A program made the position numbers and the translations under genes. From Anaerolineae bacterium (GTDB lineage: Bacteria > Chloroflexota > Anaerolineae > Promineifilales > Promineifilaceae): a stretch of DNA of 64,000 nt. This document shows positions 35,140-42,996 of the stretch, one piece after another. Under the pieces are notes generated by a model. The model did no database searches, was not told the DNA's origin, and saw only the letters and a program-made list of their open reading frames with translations. The stretch covers positions 1-64,000 of the forward strand of contig JAHDWL010000010.1 of assembly GCA_023384355.1 (NCBI GenBank), given 5' to 3'. How positions within the stretch are numbered: position 1 is the stretch's first letter; every line of letters starts with the position of its first letter.

Positions 35140-35757
35140 CTAGCCTGCGCCATTCATGGACTGGGTGTTGGTCAACACCTCGTCGACCAGACCGTATTCC
35201 TTGGCCTGGACGGCCGTCATATACAGGTCGCGGTCGGTATCTTTCTGGATGCGCTCAACGGTCTGGCCGGTATGCCGGCTCAGGATTGCATTGAGGTCAG
35301 TGCGCAGACGCAAGATCTCCTGGGCCTGGATGGCGATATCCGACGCCTGACCACGCGCGCCACCCAGCGGTTGGTGGAGGTGGATGGTAGCGTTGGGCAG
35401 GGCATAGCGCATGCCTTTCGTGCCCGCAGCGAGCAGGATGGTGCCAAAACTGGCAGTGAAGCCGACGGCGACCGTCGACACGGGGCATTCGACTTGCTGT
35501 ATGGTGTCGTAGATGGCCATGCCGGCGTACACCTGCCCACCCGGCGAGTTGATGTACATGCGAATTGGCTTCGAGCTGTCCTCGCTGGCCAGCCACAACA
35601 ATTGGGCGACCGTCAGATTGGCGATTTGATCGTTGATGGGCGTTCCCAGAATAATGATGCGCTCCTTCAGCAAGAGCGAAAAGATATCGTAGGCGCGCTC
35701 TCCCCGGCCGGTACTCTCCACGACCATGGGAACCAGCGCTGTGGGTATATCAAACAT
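35140..35757 (-). CDS. clpP: ATP-dependent Clp protease proteolytic subunit
   Basis: This 205-residue serine protease forms the ClpP barrel that degrades proteins delivered by Clp ATPases. The catalytic triad is intact: Ser103 in [14 protein letters not shown], His128 in IHLHQPLGG and Asp177 in DTDRD. The N-terminal axial-loop and IGG-type segments ([30 protein letters not shown]) are conserved. It lies 106 bases downstream of tig on the same strand, the common tig-clpP order; clpX is not present. Start is ATG 35757. Identification is firm. Confidence 0.97.
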   Translation of the reverse strand: MFDIPTALVPMVVESTGRGERAYDIFSLLLKERIIILGTPINDQIANLTVAQLLWLASEDSSKPIRMYINSPGGQVYAGMAIYDTIQQVECPVSTVAVGFTASFGTILLAAGTKGMRYALPNATIHLHQPLGGARGQASDIAIQAQEILRLRTDLNAILSRHTGQTVERIQKDTDRDLYMTAVQAKEYGLVDEVLTNTQSMNGAG

Positions 35758-35863
35758 GGCTGCTACTCCTCAAGCCTTGTAGCCGTCAGCCGGCTATACA
35801 AACGATAATGCGCCGCGCGGGACGCGAATCGACAGAGTATAACCGGCGCTCATTAGAAATCCG

Positions 35864-37246
35864 TTATTCTTCCTCATCGGCCTCTTCGTCATCAAGCGTC
35901 GCCAGGTCCGGCGCTTCACCCAGGAAGATCGCCCGCGCGCGCTCATAGGTCTTGTCGCTGAGCACCTCGCTGCTGATCTGATCAAGCCCCCGGCCGGTCC
36001 GGTAATAGTTGCGCATGTTTTCGCGCAATTCCTCATTGGAAAAGCGGGCCACACGCTCCTCGACGATTTCGTCGATATCGGACACTCCGATACGCAATTT
36101 CTCGTCAAGAATGAATTGGCGCAATACCAACTGGCGTCGCAGTTGTGTCTCGGCTTCCTCCCGATATTCATTCCGCAAGGAGTCTTCGGTCATCGAGGAC
36201 AGATTGAGGTAATCCTCAAATTTCCAGCCGCTGCGCGACAGGTAGTTCTTGAAATTGCCGACCATATCGTCGATCTGGGCTTCGACGGCCGCCGGTGGGT
36301 AAACCAGCGTGGCGTCATCCAGCAGGCGATCGATCATCTGATCGATGAGCTGCCCCTTGGCTGTGTCTTCCGCGTCATGAACCAACCTTTTGCGCGTCTC
36401 CTCGCGGAGTTCATCCAGCGTTTCGAAGTTGCCGTCCTGCTTGGCCAGATCATCATTCAGCTCCGGCAATTCACGCTCCTTCACTTCCAGAACGGACACG
36501 TCGAAGGTCGCCTCGCGCCCGGCGAACTCAGCTTCATCTTCGTAGGGATCGGGGAAGACGAAGGAAAAGCTCTTCTGATCGCCGACGTTCATCCCGACGA
36601 TATTCTCCACGAAAGGCGTCTCCGGGAATAGCGACTTCTCGTCGAGAAGCACCTCCATTCTCTCCGTGTCGAAAATCGTGTTGTCTTCGACCGGGGACTC
36701 TTCGCCTTCGGCCGGTGGCTCGGTGGCCGCGAGCCGGCCGCTGCCGCTAAGAGCGACCACATCCCCCACCTGGGCCGGGCGTTCAACCGTCTCGATGCTC
36801 TGGTGGCGAACGCGAACCAGCTCCAGCGCCTCGTCCACCGCTTCTTCGGTCACCTGAACCTCTTCGACCGGCTGGCGCAGCGCGCGGTAATCGCCGAGCG
36901 TTACCTGCGGTGAAAGGGGGACGATGAACTTCAACGTCACCGGATTAGGCTCGATATCCTCAAGTGTCGGCTGGGCATAGGGTTCGATGCCCTCCTGCTC
37001 CAGCGCTTCTTCGAAAACGGGCTGGGCCAGGTCCTCGATCGCCTCGAAACGGAGGGTCTCTTCGCCGATGCGGCGGACGATCACATCGTAGGGAGCCTTG
37101 CCGGGGCGAAAGCCGGGCAGATTTACGTCGCGGCTGAGTTCGCGCGCCTTGGCCTGCATGGCCTTGCGCACCCGCTCCTCATCCACCTGGATGGTCAATG
37201 TGAGCTGCCGCAGTTCATCTTCAGCGGTTTGAACGGTTAGTGTCAC
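35864..37246 (-). CDS. tig: Trigger factor, ribosome-associated chaperone and peptidyl-prolyl isomerase
   Basis: This 460-residue protein has the three trigger-factor domains. The ribosome-binding N-domain (1-~115) has the signature VNLPGFRPGKAP (41-52). The FKBP-like domain spans about 155-245 (VGDVVALSGSG to FDVSVLEVKERELPELND), with an acidic insertion at about 175-190 that shortens the PPIase similarity. The helical C-domain (about 250-430) is followed by an acidic tail DDEEADEEE. The tRNA-Leu gene and a terminator lie just upstream. Start is ATG 37246. Confidence 0.96.
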   Translation of the reverse strand: MTLTVQTAEDELRQLTLTIQVDEERVRKAMQAKARELSRDVNLPGFRPGKAPYDVIVRRIGEETLRFEAIEDLAQPVFEEALEQEGIEPYAQPTLEDIEPNPVTLKFIVPLSPQVTLGDYRALRQPVEEVQVTEEAVDEALELVRVRHQSIETVERPAQVGDVVALSGSGRLAATEPPAEGEESPVEDNTIFDTERMEVLLDEKSLFPETPFVENIVGMNVGDQKSFSFVFPDPYEDEAEFAGREATFDVSVLEVKERELPELNDDLAKQDGNFETLDELREETRKRLVHDAEDTAKGQLIDQMIDRLLDDATLVYPPAAVEAQIDDMVGNFKNYLSRSGWKFEDYLNLSSMTEDSLRNEYREEAETQLRRQLVLRQFILDEKLRIGVSDIDEIVEERVARFSNEELRENMRNYYRTGRGLDQISSEVLSDKTYERARAIFLGEAPDLATLDDEEADEEE

Positions 37247-37261
37247 AGCGATACCTCTTGA

Positions 37262-37289
37262 ATAAAAAAGCGTTGCCGCAGCGCAACGC
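37262..37289 (-). terminator. Intrinsic terminator between tRNA-Leu and tig
   Basis: On the minus strand, stem GCGTTGC/GCAACGC with a 6-base loop is followed by TTTTTTATT. It ends 16 bases before the tig start. Confidence 0.85.
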
Positions 37290-37304
37290 CTCGGATTTTA
37301 GTGA

Positions 37305-37386
37305 TGGGGATGGAGGGACTCGAACCCACACGCCTTTCGACACATGATTCTAAGTCATGCGCGTCTGCCAATTCCGCCACATCCCC
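37305..37386 (-). tRNA. tRNA-Leu (anticodon UAG)
   Basis: An 82-base class II tRNA has acceptor GGGGATG pairing with CATCCCC plus discriminator A. The anticodon stem CATGA/TCATG has loop CTTAGAA (anticodon TAG, complement at 37350-37352). A short variable arm (TGTCGAAAGGCG) precedes the T arm GTGGG-TTCGAGT-CCCTC. No CCA is encoded. Promoter at 37431-37402, terminator directly downstream. Confidence 0.95.
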
Positions 37387-37401
37387 GACAGACCAAAGGG
37401 A

Positions 37402-37431
37402 ATTATAGCTCACCCGGCCCCTCGTTGCCAA
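37402..37431 (-). promoter_or_regulatory. Promoter of tRNA-Leu
   Basis: On the minus strand, -35 TTGGCA (37431-37426), an 18-base spacer and perfect -10 TATAAT (37407-37402) lie 15 bases before the tRNA. No other promoter is obvious upstream of tig. Confidence 0.7.
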
Positions 37432-37550
37432 AATCCGGCAGCGTGCTACTCTCTGTAATAATAATCGGTCAGTCCGTTGTGTGGAGACGGCCTCCGTCCG
37501 TCCTCGAAAATCTGGCCTTTTTACCAACAGTTCTCTGCCAAAGGAATCCT

Positions 37551-38948
37551 ATGTCCACTCTACTTGTCAAGAATGCCAAAGTGCTCATCACCATGGACGA
37601 CGACCGTCGCGAGATCGCCGGCGGCGGGTTGTTCGTGCGCGATAACGTGATCGAGGCCGTCGGTCCGACCGCCGACCTGCCCCAATCGGCCGACACCGTC
37701 CTCGACCTGCGCGACCATGTCGTTCTGCCCGGCCTCATCAACACCCACCATCATCTCTATCAGAGCCTGACCCGCGTCATCGCCCAGGATGCCGACCTGT
37801 TCACGTGGCTCAAGACGCTCTACCCCATTTGGGCCAACCTGACCGATGAGGCCATCTACGTCAGCACGATCACCGGGCTGGCCGAGCTGGCCCTCTCCGG
37901 CTGCACGACAAGCTCCGACCATCTCTACATTTTCCCCAACGATTGCACGCTGGACAGCCAGATACGGGCCGCGGCCGATATCGGCGTCCGCTTCCATGCC
38001 GCCCGCGGCTCCATGTCGCTGGGCGAGAGCCAGGGCGGACTCCCCCCCGATCGGGTGACCGAGGACGAGCAATTCATCCTGCGCGACAGTCGCCGCCTCA
38101 TCGAGGCCTATCACGACGCCGGACGCCACGCCATGACGCGCGTGGTACTGGCTCCCTGTTCCCCTTTCTCCGTCACCGCCGACCTGATGCGCGAATCGGC
38201 CGCGCTGGCCCGCGCCTACGGCGTCCGGCTGCATACCCATCTGGCCGAGACCATCGAGGAGGAGGCGTTCTGCCTGGAGACGTTCGGCCTGCGTCCCGTG
38301 CCCTACGTCGAGTCGCTGGGCTGGACGGGGGATGACGTCTGGCACGCTCATTGCGTCCACATGAGCGCGGGGGAGATTGACTTGTTCGGCCGCACGGGCA
38401 CCGGCGTGGCCCATTGCCCCAGCAGCAACATGCGGCTGGCCAGCGGCATCTGCCACGTGCTCGACTTGCGGCGGGCGGGCGCGCCGGTCGGCCTGGGTGT
38501 CGATGGCTCGGCCTCCAACGACTCCGGCCACCTGCTGGCCGAGGCGCGCCAGGCGATGCTCCTGCAGCGCGTCGCGCCGGATCGCTATCTGAGCGAGCAG
38601 CCCGGCGGCCGCGGCGGGTTCGCCGGCAACGCGGGAGCGCTCACGGCGCGCGAAGCGCTGGAGATTGCCACGCGAGGCGGCGCGGCGGCCCTTGGGCGCG
38701 ACGACGTGGGCTATCTGGCTCCCGGCATGAGCGCCGACTTCATCGCCCTGAACCTGAATCGTGTCGACTATGCCGGCGCGTGGCATGACCCGGCGGCGGC
38801 CGTGCTGTTTTGTGGGCCGCGCGGCGTTGATCTGTCGGTCATCAACGGCCGCGTCATCGTCGAGGGCGGGCGGCTAACCACCGTCGATCTGGACACCCAC
38901 CTGCCGCGCCACAACGCCATCTCGCGGACGATGATCGACGGGGATTAA
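37551..38948 (+). CDS. 8-oxoguanine deaminase (amidohydrolase superfamily)
   Basis: This 465-residue metal-dependent deaminase has the amidohydrolase motifs: VVLPGLINTHHHLYQS (about 57-72, HxH), THLAETIEEE (about 228-237) and WHAHCVHMS (about 262-270). GVAHCPSSNMRLASGI and LGVDGSASNDSGHLLAEARQ (metal Asp in VDGSASND) follow. The pattern NTHHHLYQSLTR, TSSDHLYIFPND and RGSMSLGESQGGLPPD is characteristic of 8-oxoguanine deaminases (uric acid formation from 8-oxoguanine) within the AtzB/TrzN-like group. An AAGGAA site precedes ATG 37551. It is convergent with the beta-helix gene, 13 bases away. Confidence 0.87.
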   Translation: MSTLLVKNAKVLITMDDDRREIAGGGLFVRDNVIEAVGPTADLPQSADTVLDLRDHVVLPGLINTHHHLYQSLTRVIAQDADLFTWLKTLYPIWANLTDEAIYVSTITGLAELALSGCTTSSDHLYIFPNDCTLDSQIRAAADIGVRFHAARGSMSLGESQGGLPPDRVTEDEQFILRDSRRLIEAYHDAGRHAMTRVVLAPCSPFSVTADLMRESAALARAYGVRLHTHLAETIEEEAFCLETFGLRPVPYVESLGWTGDDVWHAHCVHMSAGEIDLFGRTGTGVAHCPSSNMRLASGICHVLDLRRAGAPVGLGVDGSASNDSGHLLAEARQAMLLQRVAPDRYLSEQPGGRGGFAGNAGALTAREALEIATRGGAAALGRDDVGYLAPGMSADFIALNLNRVDYAGAWHDPAAAVLFCGPRGVDLSVINGRVIVEGGRLTTVDLDTHLPRHNAISRTMIDGD

Positions 38949-38961
38949 GCCGCCCCGGGCG

Positions 38962-41900
38962 CTAGCGGGTTATCTCAATGTGAAGACCGGTGATGGCACC
39001 GGCAAATCCGGCCGCAGTAGCGTCCCAATAGATCGTGGCGCTTCCGGCGGAGGTGACAGCCAGGATCGACCGGTTGGTCCCGCTCAGACCGTTGACCTTG
39101 AAATTGTTGGTTACGGTCAGATAGTGGGTGGCCGTCTCGGCATCGAACCAGGTCGCGGTCACATTCTCGGCCGCCATGCCGGGGAGGGTAGAGCCATCGA
39201 AGCCGTTGGGCAGGAGTTCCCAGGTTCCGGTCGTCGTCTGGCCGGTTGTCTGGGGCGTGAAGGCCAGCAAGTCCTCGTCGGCAGCCTTCAGGTTCACGCC
39301 GTTTTTCTTGACTGTGGCCGCGCCAACCGTGCTGATGAGCAGCTTGCCGTCAGGGCGGACAGCCAGGGCGTCGATTCTCTCGGCTGAGGTGGTCAGGTCG
39401 ACGTCAGAGCCGTCGATGTACCACTCGAACCACCCGGCGCTCAGGTTGCCCGGCTGCGAGGGGACAAAACGGGCAATATCCTGCGGCTCAAAGGTCTGGA
39501 GTGTGCCGTTCTGGTCGGGTAATTTGGTTCGGGCGGCGAAGACCACGAGGATCGACCCGTCGTCGAGCAAGGCGAAGTCGTTGATAGCCTTAGTGATACC
39601 GACGTTGGAGGCGTCGAAGTAGAGCGTCCAGGCGTCAATGGCATTATCGTAGAGCAGGATGTCGCCAGGGAAATATGCGATCCCGCGAACGCTACCCTTC
39701 ACGGGCGCGGTGATGTAGAACTTCGCCAGCGGCCCCGGTGTCGTCCGCACGTTGACGAATGAGCAAAAGACTGTCTCGCCAGGGTCGAGGGTTATGCTTG
39801 ACGGATCGCTCCCGTCATCGTCACCGGTGCAGGTAGCGACGGATGTGTCCCAGCCGGGGGATGGCGCTTCGGTTACGCTGTGGGTGACGCCGGGAACCAG
39901 CAAGCCGGAGTCATGACTCTGGCCGTGGTGCAGGGTAAAATCGCCATATGTCGCGGTGAAACTGAAAGTGCTGGGCGTATCCGGAGGCGTGGTCTGTTTG
40001 GTGACGACAATCCGGCCCATCTTGCGCTGCGTGAAGGTACAGTTGACCCACTCGCCGGGGTCGAGCGATATGCCGTTCGGGTTGTCACCGTTGTCACACG
40101 TCGCTTCCTGCACCCACCCGGCGAGAGGCGATAGTTGCAGCGAGTATGTCCCCGGCTCCACGACGAACGTCCTCTCTTCTGCTCCCAGGGTAAAACTCTC
40201 GCCTGGAGTGAGAGCAAAGGCGAACGTCTGGGGATCGCCGGCCGGCTCAATGAGATTGGTGACAATCAGCCGCGCTTTCTCGACGCTGGTGAAGGTACAG
40301 ATGACGGTCTCGTTGGGACCGAGGGAGATGGCCGCAGGTGGCGAGCCGTCGTCGCATATGGCCGTCGTGGTCCAGTTGTCAACCGGGGCTGAGGTCACGC
40401 TGTATGTCCCGGCCTGGAGGATTGCCGATGGCTGCTCCTGCCCGTCGGTCAGATCGAACGGGTCGGGCAGGAAGTTCGCGGTGAACTGGAACGCCTGGGG
40501 CGATCCAGCGGGGAAGGAGCGCTGAACCACAATAATGCGGCCGTTATGAGGCAACTCGAACGCGCCGATATCGACCGGTCCGTCGTTACCGCGCGCGTAG
40601 GCGGCGAAATCGCCGGTCACCTCCATCAGAGATTGCCCCGCATCGAGAGCAGGCGAGGCATAGGTCAGGCGATAGTCGTCAGGATCGACCGTCCCCCCCA
40701 TTGCCGGTAACGGCGGCGTCGGGTTGGCCAGGTTCGGGTTGCCGACAACGCGCCCGGCCTCGCCCGGAAACCACGAAGCGGGCGGGGCAATGCCATATAG
40801 ATTATTGGCCACTGTGAAGGTCGAGAAATCGCTGTATGCTCCCTGGACGCGGAGAATCGCGCCGGGAGTATTTTGGATGATCAGGTTGTTGACGAAGCGA
40901 GAGTTGACATAAGCAGCCGCATCATCAAGCTGGACATTATTGACGCTGATTGCGGACTGGCCGCGAGCATTGGCAAAGACGTTATTGCCCACCAGTGCGT
41001 CGGTCATGCCCCCACCGGTTCGCTGCGTGCTGACCCCGAAATTGACACTGCATCCCACGACGATGTTATTGACGATGACTTGCCCGGAACTCAACGGCGG
41101 TTTGGGATCAAGACCAACAAAACTCTCATCCCGGATCTGAATCCCCGGCGCAGTGATGTAGGAAACAGATGATCCCTTGCGGCGGAACGCGGGATCGTCA
41201 GTGCAGTAGACCAGATTGCGCTGGACAAGCGGGGCGATGGTTGAGTTCAGATAGAGGTTGGCGTGATAATTATCAAAGACGACGTTGTCTTCAAGGGTGA
41301 TTCGCTCGGAAAACCTCCCCGACACCAATCCTTCGCCATAATTGTTATAGACCTGGTTGCCGCGTGCCACGCTGTCCACCGCCTCGACAAAAGCGAGCGC
41401 GCTGCCGCCAATCGGATCGCCGCTGATGTAGATGTGTCCGTTGCTGTCGAGCCAGGCGGCGGTGAGATCGTCGGCAAACGGGTTATACGGGATCTGATCG
41501 CCATCAAAATAAAGCGACCAGCCCGGCAGGGTCTCATCGTAGGCCGCCAGGTCCTCCTTGTCGACGAGCTGGTTGCCGACCATAGCGTCGGCGGTAACAC
41601 TGATCAGCAATCGGCCATCAGGCGCGCGATCCAGCGCGTCAATATTGATCGTGGGGCCCAGCCCCAGATCGGTCGCGCTCATGTACAGGGTGAACTCACC
41701 GGCAGTAATCTGATCCCACTGGCCAACGGCTGATGGTGAAAACCGGACCAGATCGCCATGACCTATGGTCGTGCTCTCCCCGGCAATCTGGATAGTCACC
41801 GGGGCCGAGAAACTCATCAGGATGGGCCGGCATGACGGGCAAGGCAATGTTTCCGGCGGGGGGGACTCTATCTGGAAAGCGTCGATCACTGCTCCCGTCG

Positions 41901-42789
41901 CCAACCCGAAGTCGCTACCTTTGAAAAAGAGGGTCCATTTATTGACCGTCGGGTCGTGGAACAGGATATCATTGCCGGAATAGGTGAAGGCTTGCCCCGT
42001 GGCGCTGTACTCCGCGCTGATATTGCCGGGCTTGTCGGAGCGCACCGACCCGGCGTATACCCGCGTCGTGTTACCGTCGTCATTGAAGGTCAGTGACATA
42101 CCATTGAGTGACGACTCCGGCAGGTCCACTCCCTTTCCACTCCAGAATGGGGTATCCCAGTTGACCTCGGGATCGAATACCCAATCCGTCGCTCCGCTCC
42201 CCGTTCGCTCGCCGCGATAGATCGCCGGGTTATGTTTAACCTTAAGCAGGTTGTTATAGACGGCATTGTTTTCCACGAGAACATTGCTGATTTGCGTGCT
42301 GCCGCGCAGGAGGATACCCGTCGACCAGTTATCGTGGACGGATGAGTTGCGAACCGTAACATTGCCGGCGGAAACATCGAGACCGCGGCTACTGGAATGG
42401 CGCACCTCGAACCCGTCGAAGACCGTGCCGGTAGCCTGTAATTCCACCAAGGCAAGGGATTGGTGCGCGGGCAAGCCTCCCGGCAGGTGTTTATTGCCGT
42501 CGATTACGGGCGTGCCGTCACCATACGCGACAAGTGTCCGTCCCGGCTTGCTGCCGGGAATCACAATCGCCTCCTGATAGACACCGCCACGCACGCATAT
42601 GAACAGGAAATTGGCGTTGATGGCACTCTGGATGCTCTCGCCGGGGTTAACGACCACATCACATGTGCCCGGGTCGAACGAAGGCGAGAGAGCGCGCGCC
42701 GCGCCGATCTGCCTTGCGCCGATCAATGATAAAAACAGCAGTAGTATAGGCCATGTCAGTAACCTGCTGATCTGCTTTTCAGTTTTCAT
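38962..42789 (-). CDS. Large secreted beta-helix protein with nested domain and prealbumin-like repeats
   Basis: This 1275-residue exported protein has a signal peptide at 1-~34. A right-handed parallel beta-helix starts near 45 (CDVVVNPGESIQSAINANF) and is interrupted at about 200-465 by an inserted domain with WTLFFKGSDFGL and LLISVTADAM blades. The helix then resumes (SVARGNQVYNNYGEGLVSGR) and closes with a choice-of-anchor Q-type segment (PALDAGQSLME to DIGAFELP, about 735-775). Three prealbumin-like repeats follow (RIIVVQRSFPAGSP, RLIVTNLIEPAGDP, RIVVTKQTTPPDTP), then a ~240-residue C-terminal domain like the inserted one. A GGGAGC site lies before ATG 42789. Predicted role: cell-surface adhesin or glycan-binding protein; no catalytic residues assigned. 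Confidence 0.85.
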   Translation of the reverse strand: MKTEKQISRLLTWPILLLFLSLIGARQIGAARALSPSFDPGTCDVVVNPGESIQSAINANFLFICVRGGVYQEAIVIPGSKPGRTLVAYGDGTPVIDGNKHLPGGLPAHQSLALVELQATGTVFDGFEVRHSSSRGLDVSAGNVTVRNSSVHDNWSTGILLRGSTQISNVLVENNAVYNNLLKVKHNPAIYRGERTGSGATDWVFDPEVNWDTPFWSGKGVDLPESSLNGMSLTFNDDGNTTRVYAGSVRSDKPGNISAEYSATGQAFTYSGNDILFHDPTVNKWTLFFKGSDFGLATGAVIDAFQIESPPPETLPCPSCRPILMSFSAPVTIQIAGESTTIGHGDLVRFSPSAVGQWDQITAGEFTLYMSATDLGLGPTINIDALDRAPDGRLLISVTADAMVGNQLVDKEDLAAYDETLPGWSLYFDGDQIPYNPFADDLTAAWLDSNGHIYISGDPIGGSALAFVEAVDSVARGNQVYNNYGEGLVSGRFSERITLEDNVVFDNYHANLYLNSTIAPLVQRNLVYCTDDPAFRRKGSSVSYITAPGIQIRDESFVGLDPKPPLSSGQVIVNNIVVGCSVNFGVSTQRTGGGMTDALVGNNVFANARGQSAISVNNVQLDDAAAYVNSRFVNNLIIQNTPGAILRVQGAYSDFSTFTVANNLYGIAPPASWFPGEAGRVVGNPNLANPTPPLPAMGGTVDPDDYRLTYASPALDAGQSLMEVTGDFAAYARGNDGPVDIGAFELPHNGRIIVVQRSFPAGSPQAFQFTANFLPDPFDLTDGQEQPSAILQAGTYSVTSAPVDNWTTTAICDDGSPPAAISLGPNETVICTFTSVEKARLIVTNLIEPAGDPQTFAFALTPGESFTLGAEERTFVVEPGTYSLQLSPLAGWVQEATCDNGDNPNGISLDPGEWVNCTFTQRKMGRIVVTKQTTPPDTPSTFSFTATYGDFTLHHGQSHDSGLLVPGVTHSVTEAPSPGWDTSVATCTGDDDGSDPSSITLDPGETVFCSFVNVRTTPGPLAKFYITAPVKGSVRGIAYFPGDILLYDNAIDAWTLYFDASNVGITKAINDFALLDDGSILVVFAARTKLPDQNGTLQTFEPQDIARFVPSQPGNLSAGWFEWYIDGSDVDLTTSAERIDALAVRPDGKLLISTVGAATVKKNGVNLKAADEDLLAFTPQTTGQTTTGTWELLPNGFDGSTLPGMAAENVTATWFDAETATHYLTVTNNFKVNGLSGTNRSILAVTSAGSATIYWDATAAGFAGAITGLHIEITR

Positions 42790-42931
42790 AGCTCGCTCCC
42801 GGTAACGCAACCAGCTCAGAGTGTGTACGCGTAAACGCCACCAAGGTAACAGAAGTCGCTGATTACCTACGATTAAGCTCAGGGTTACAGTGCAACAAAG
42901 TATAAAACAGAAACATTACAATCCGCGTAAT

Positions 42932-42964
42932 AAACAGAGGCCGAATCGTTATCGGCCTCTGTTT
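42932..42964 (-). terminator. Bidirectional intrinsic terminator
   Basis: A 13-bp perfect stem AAACAGAGGCCGA/TCGGCCTCTGTTT with a 7-base loop has T-rich flanks on both strands. It lies 33 bases after the stop of the upstream beta-helix gene and insulates the two paralogues. Confidence 0.88.
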
Positions 42965-42996
42965 TCCCCTGACAATGTTGACTGACTCAGTCCGGT

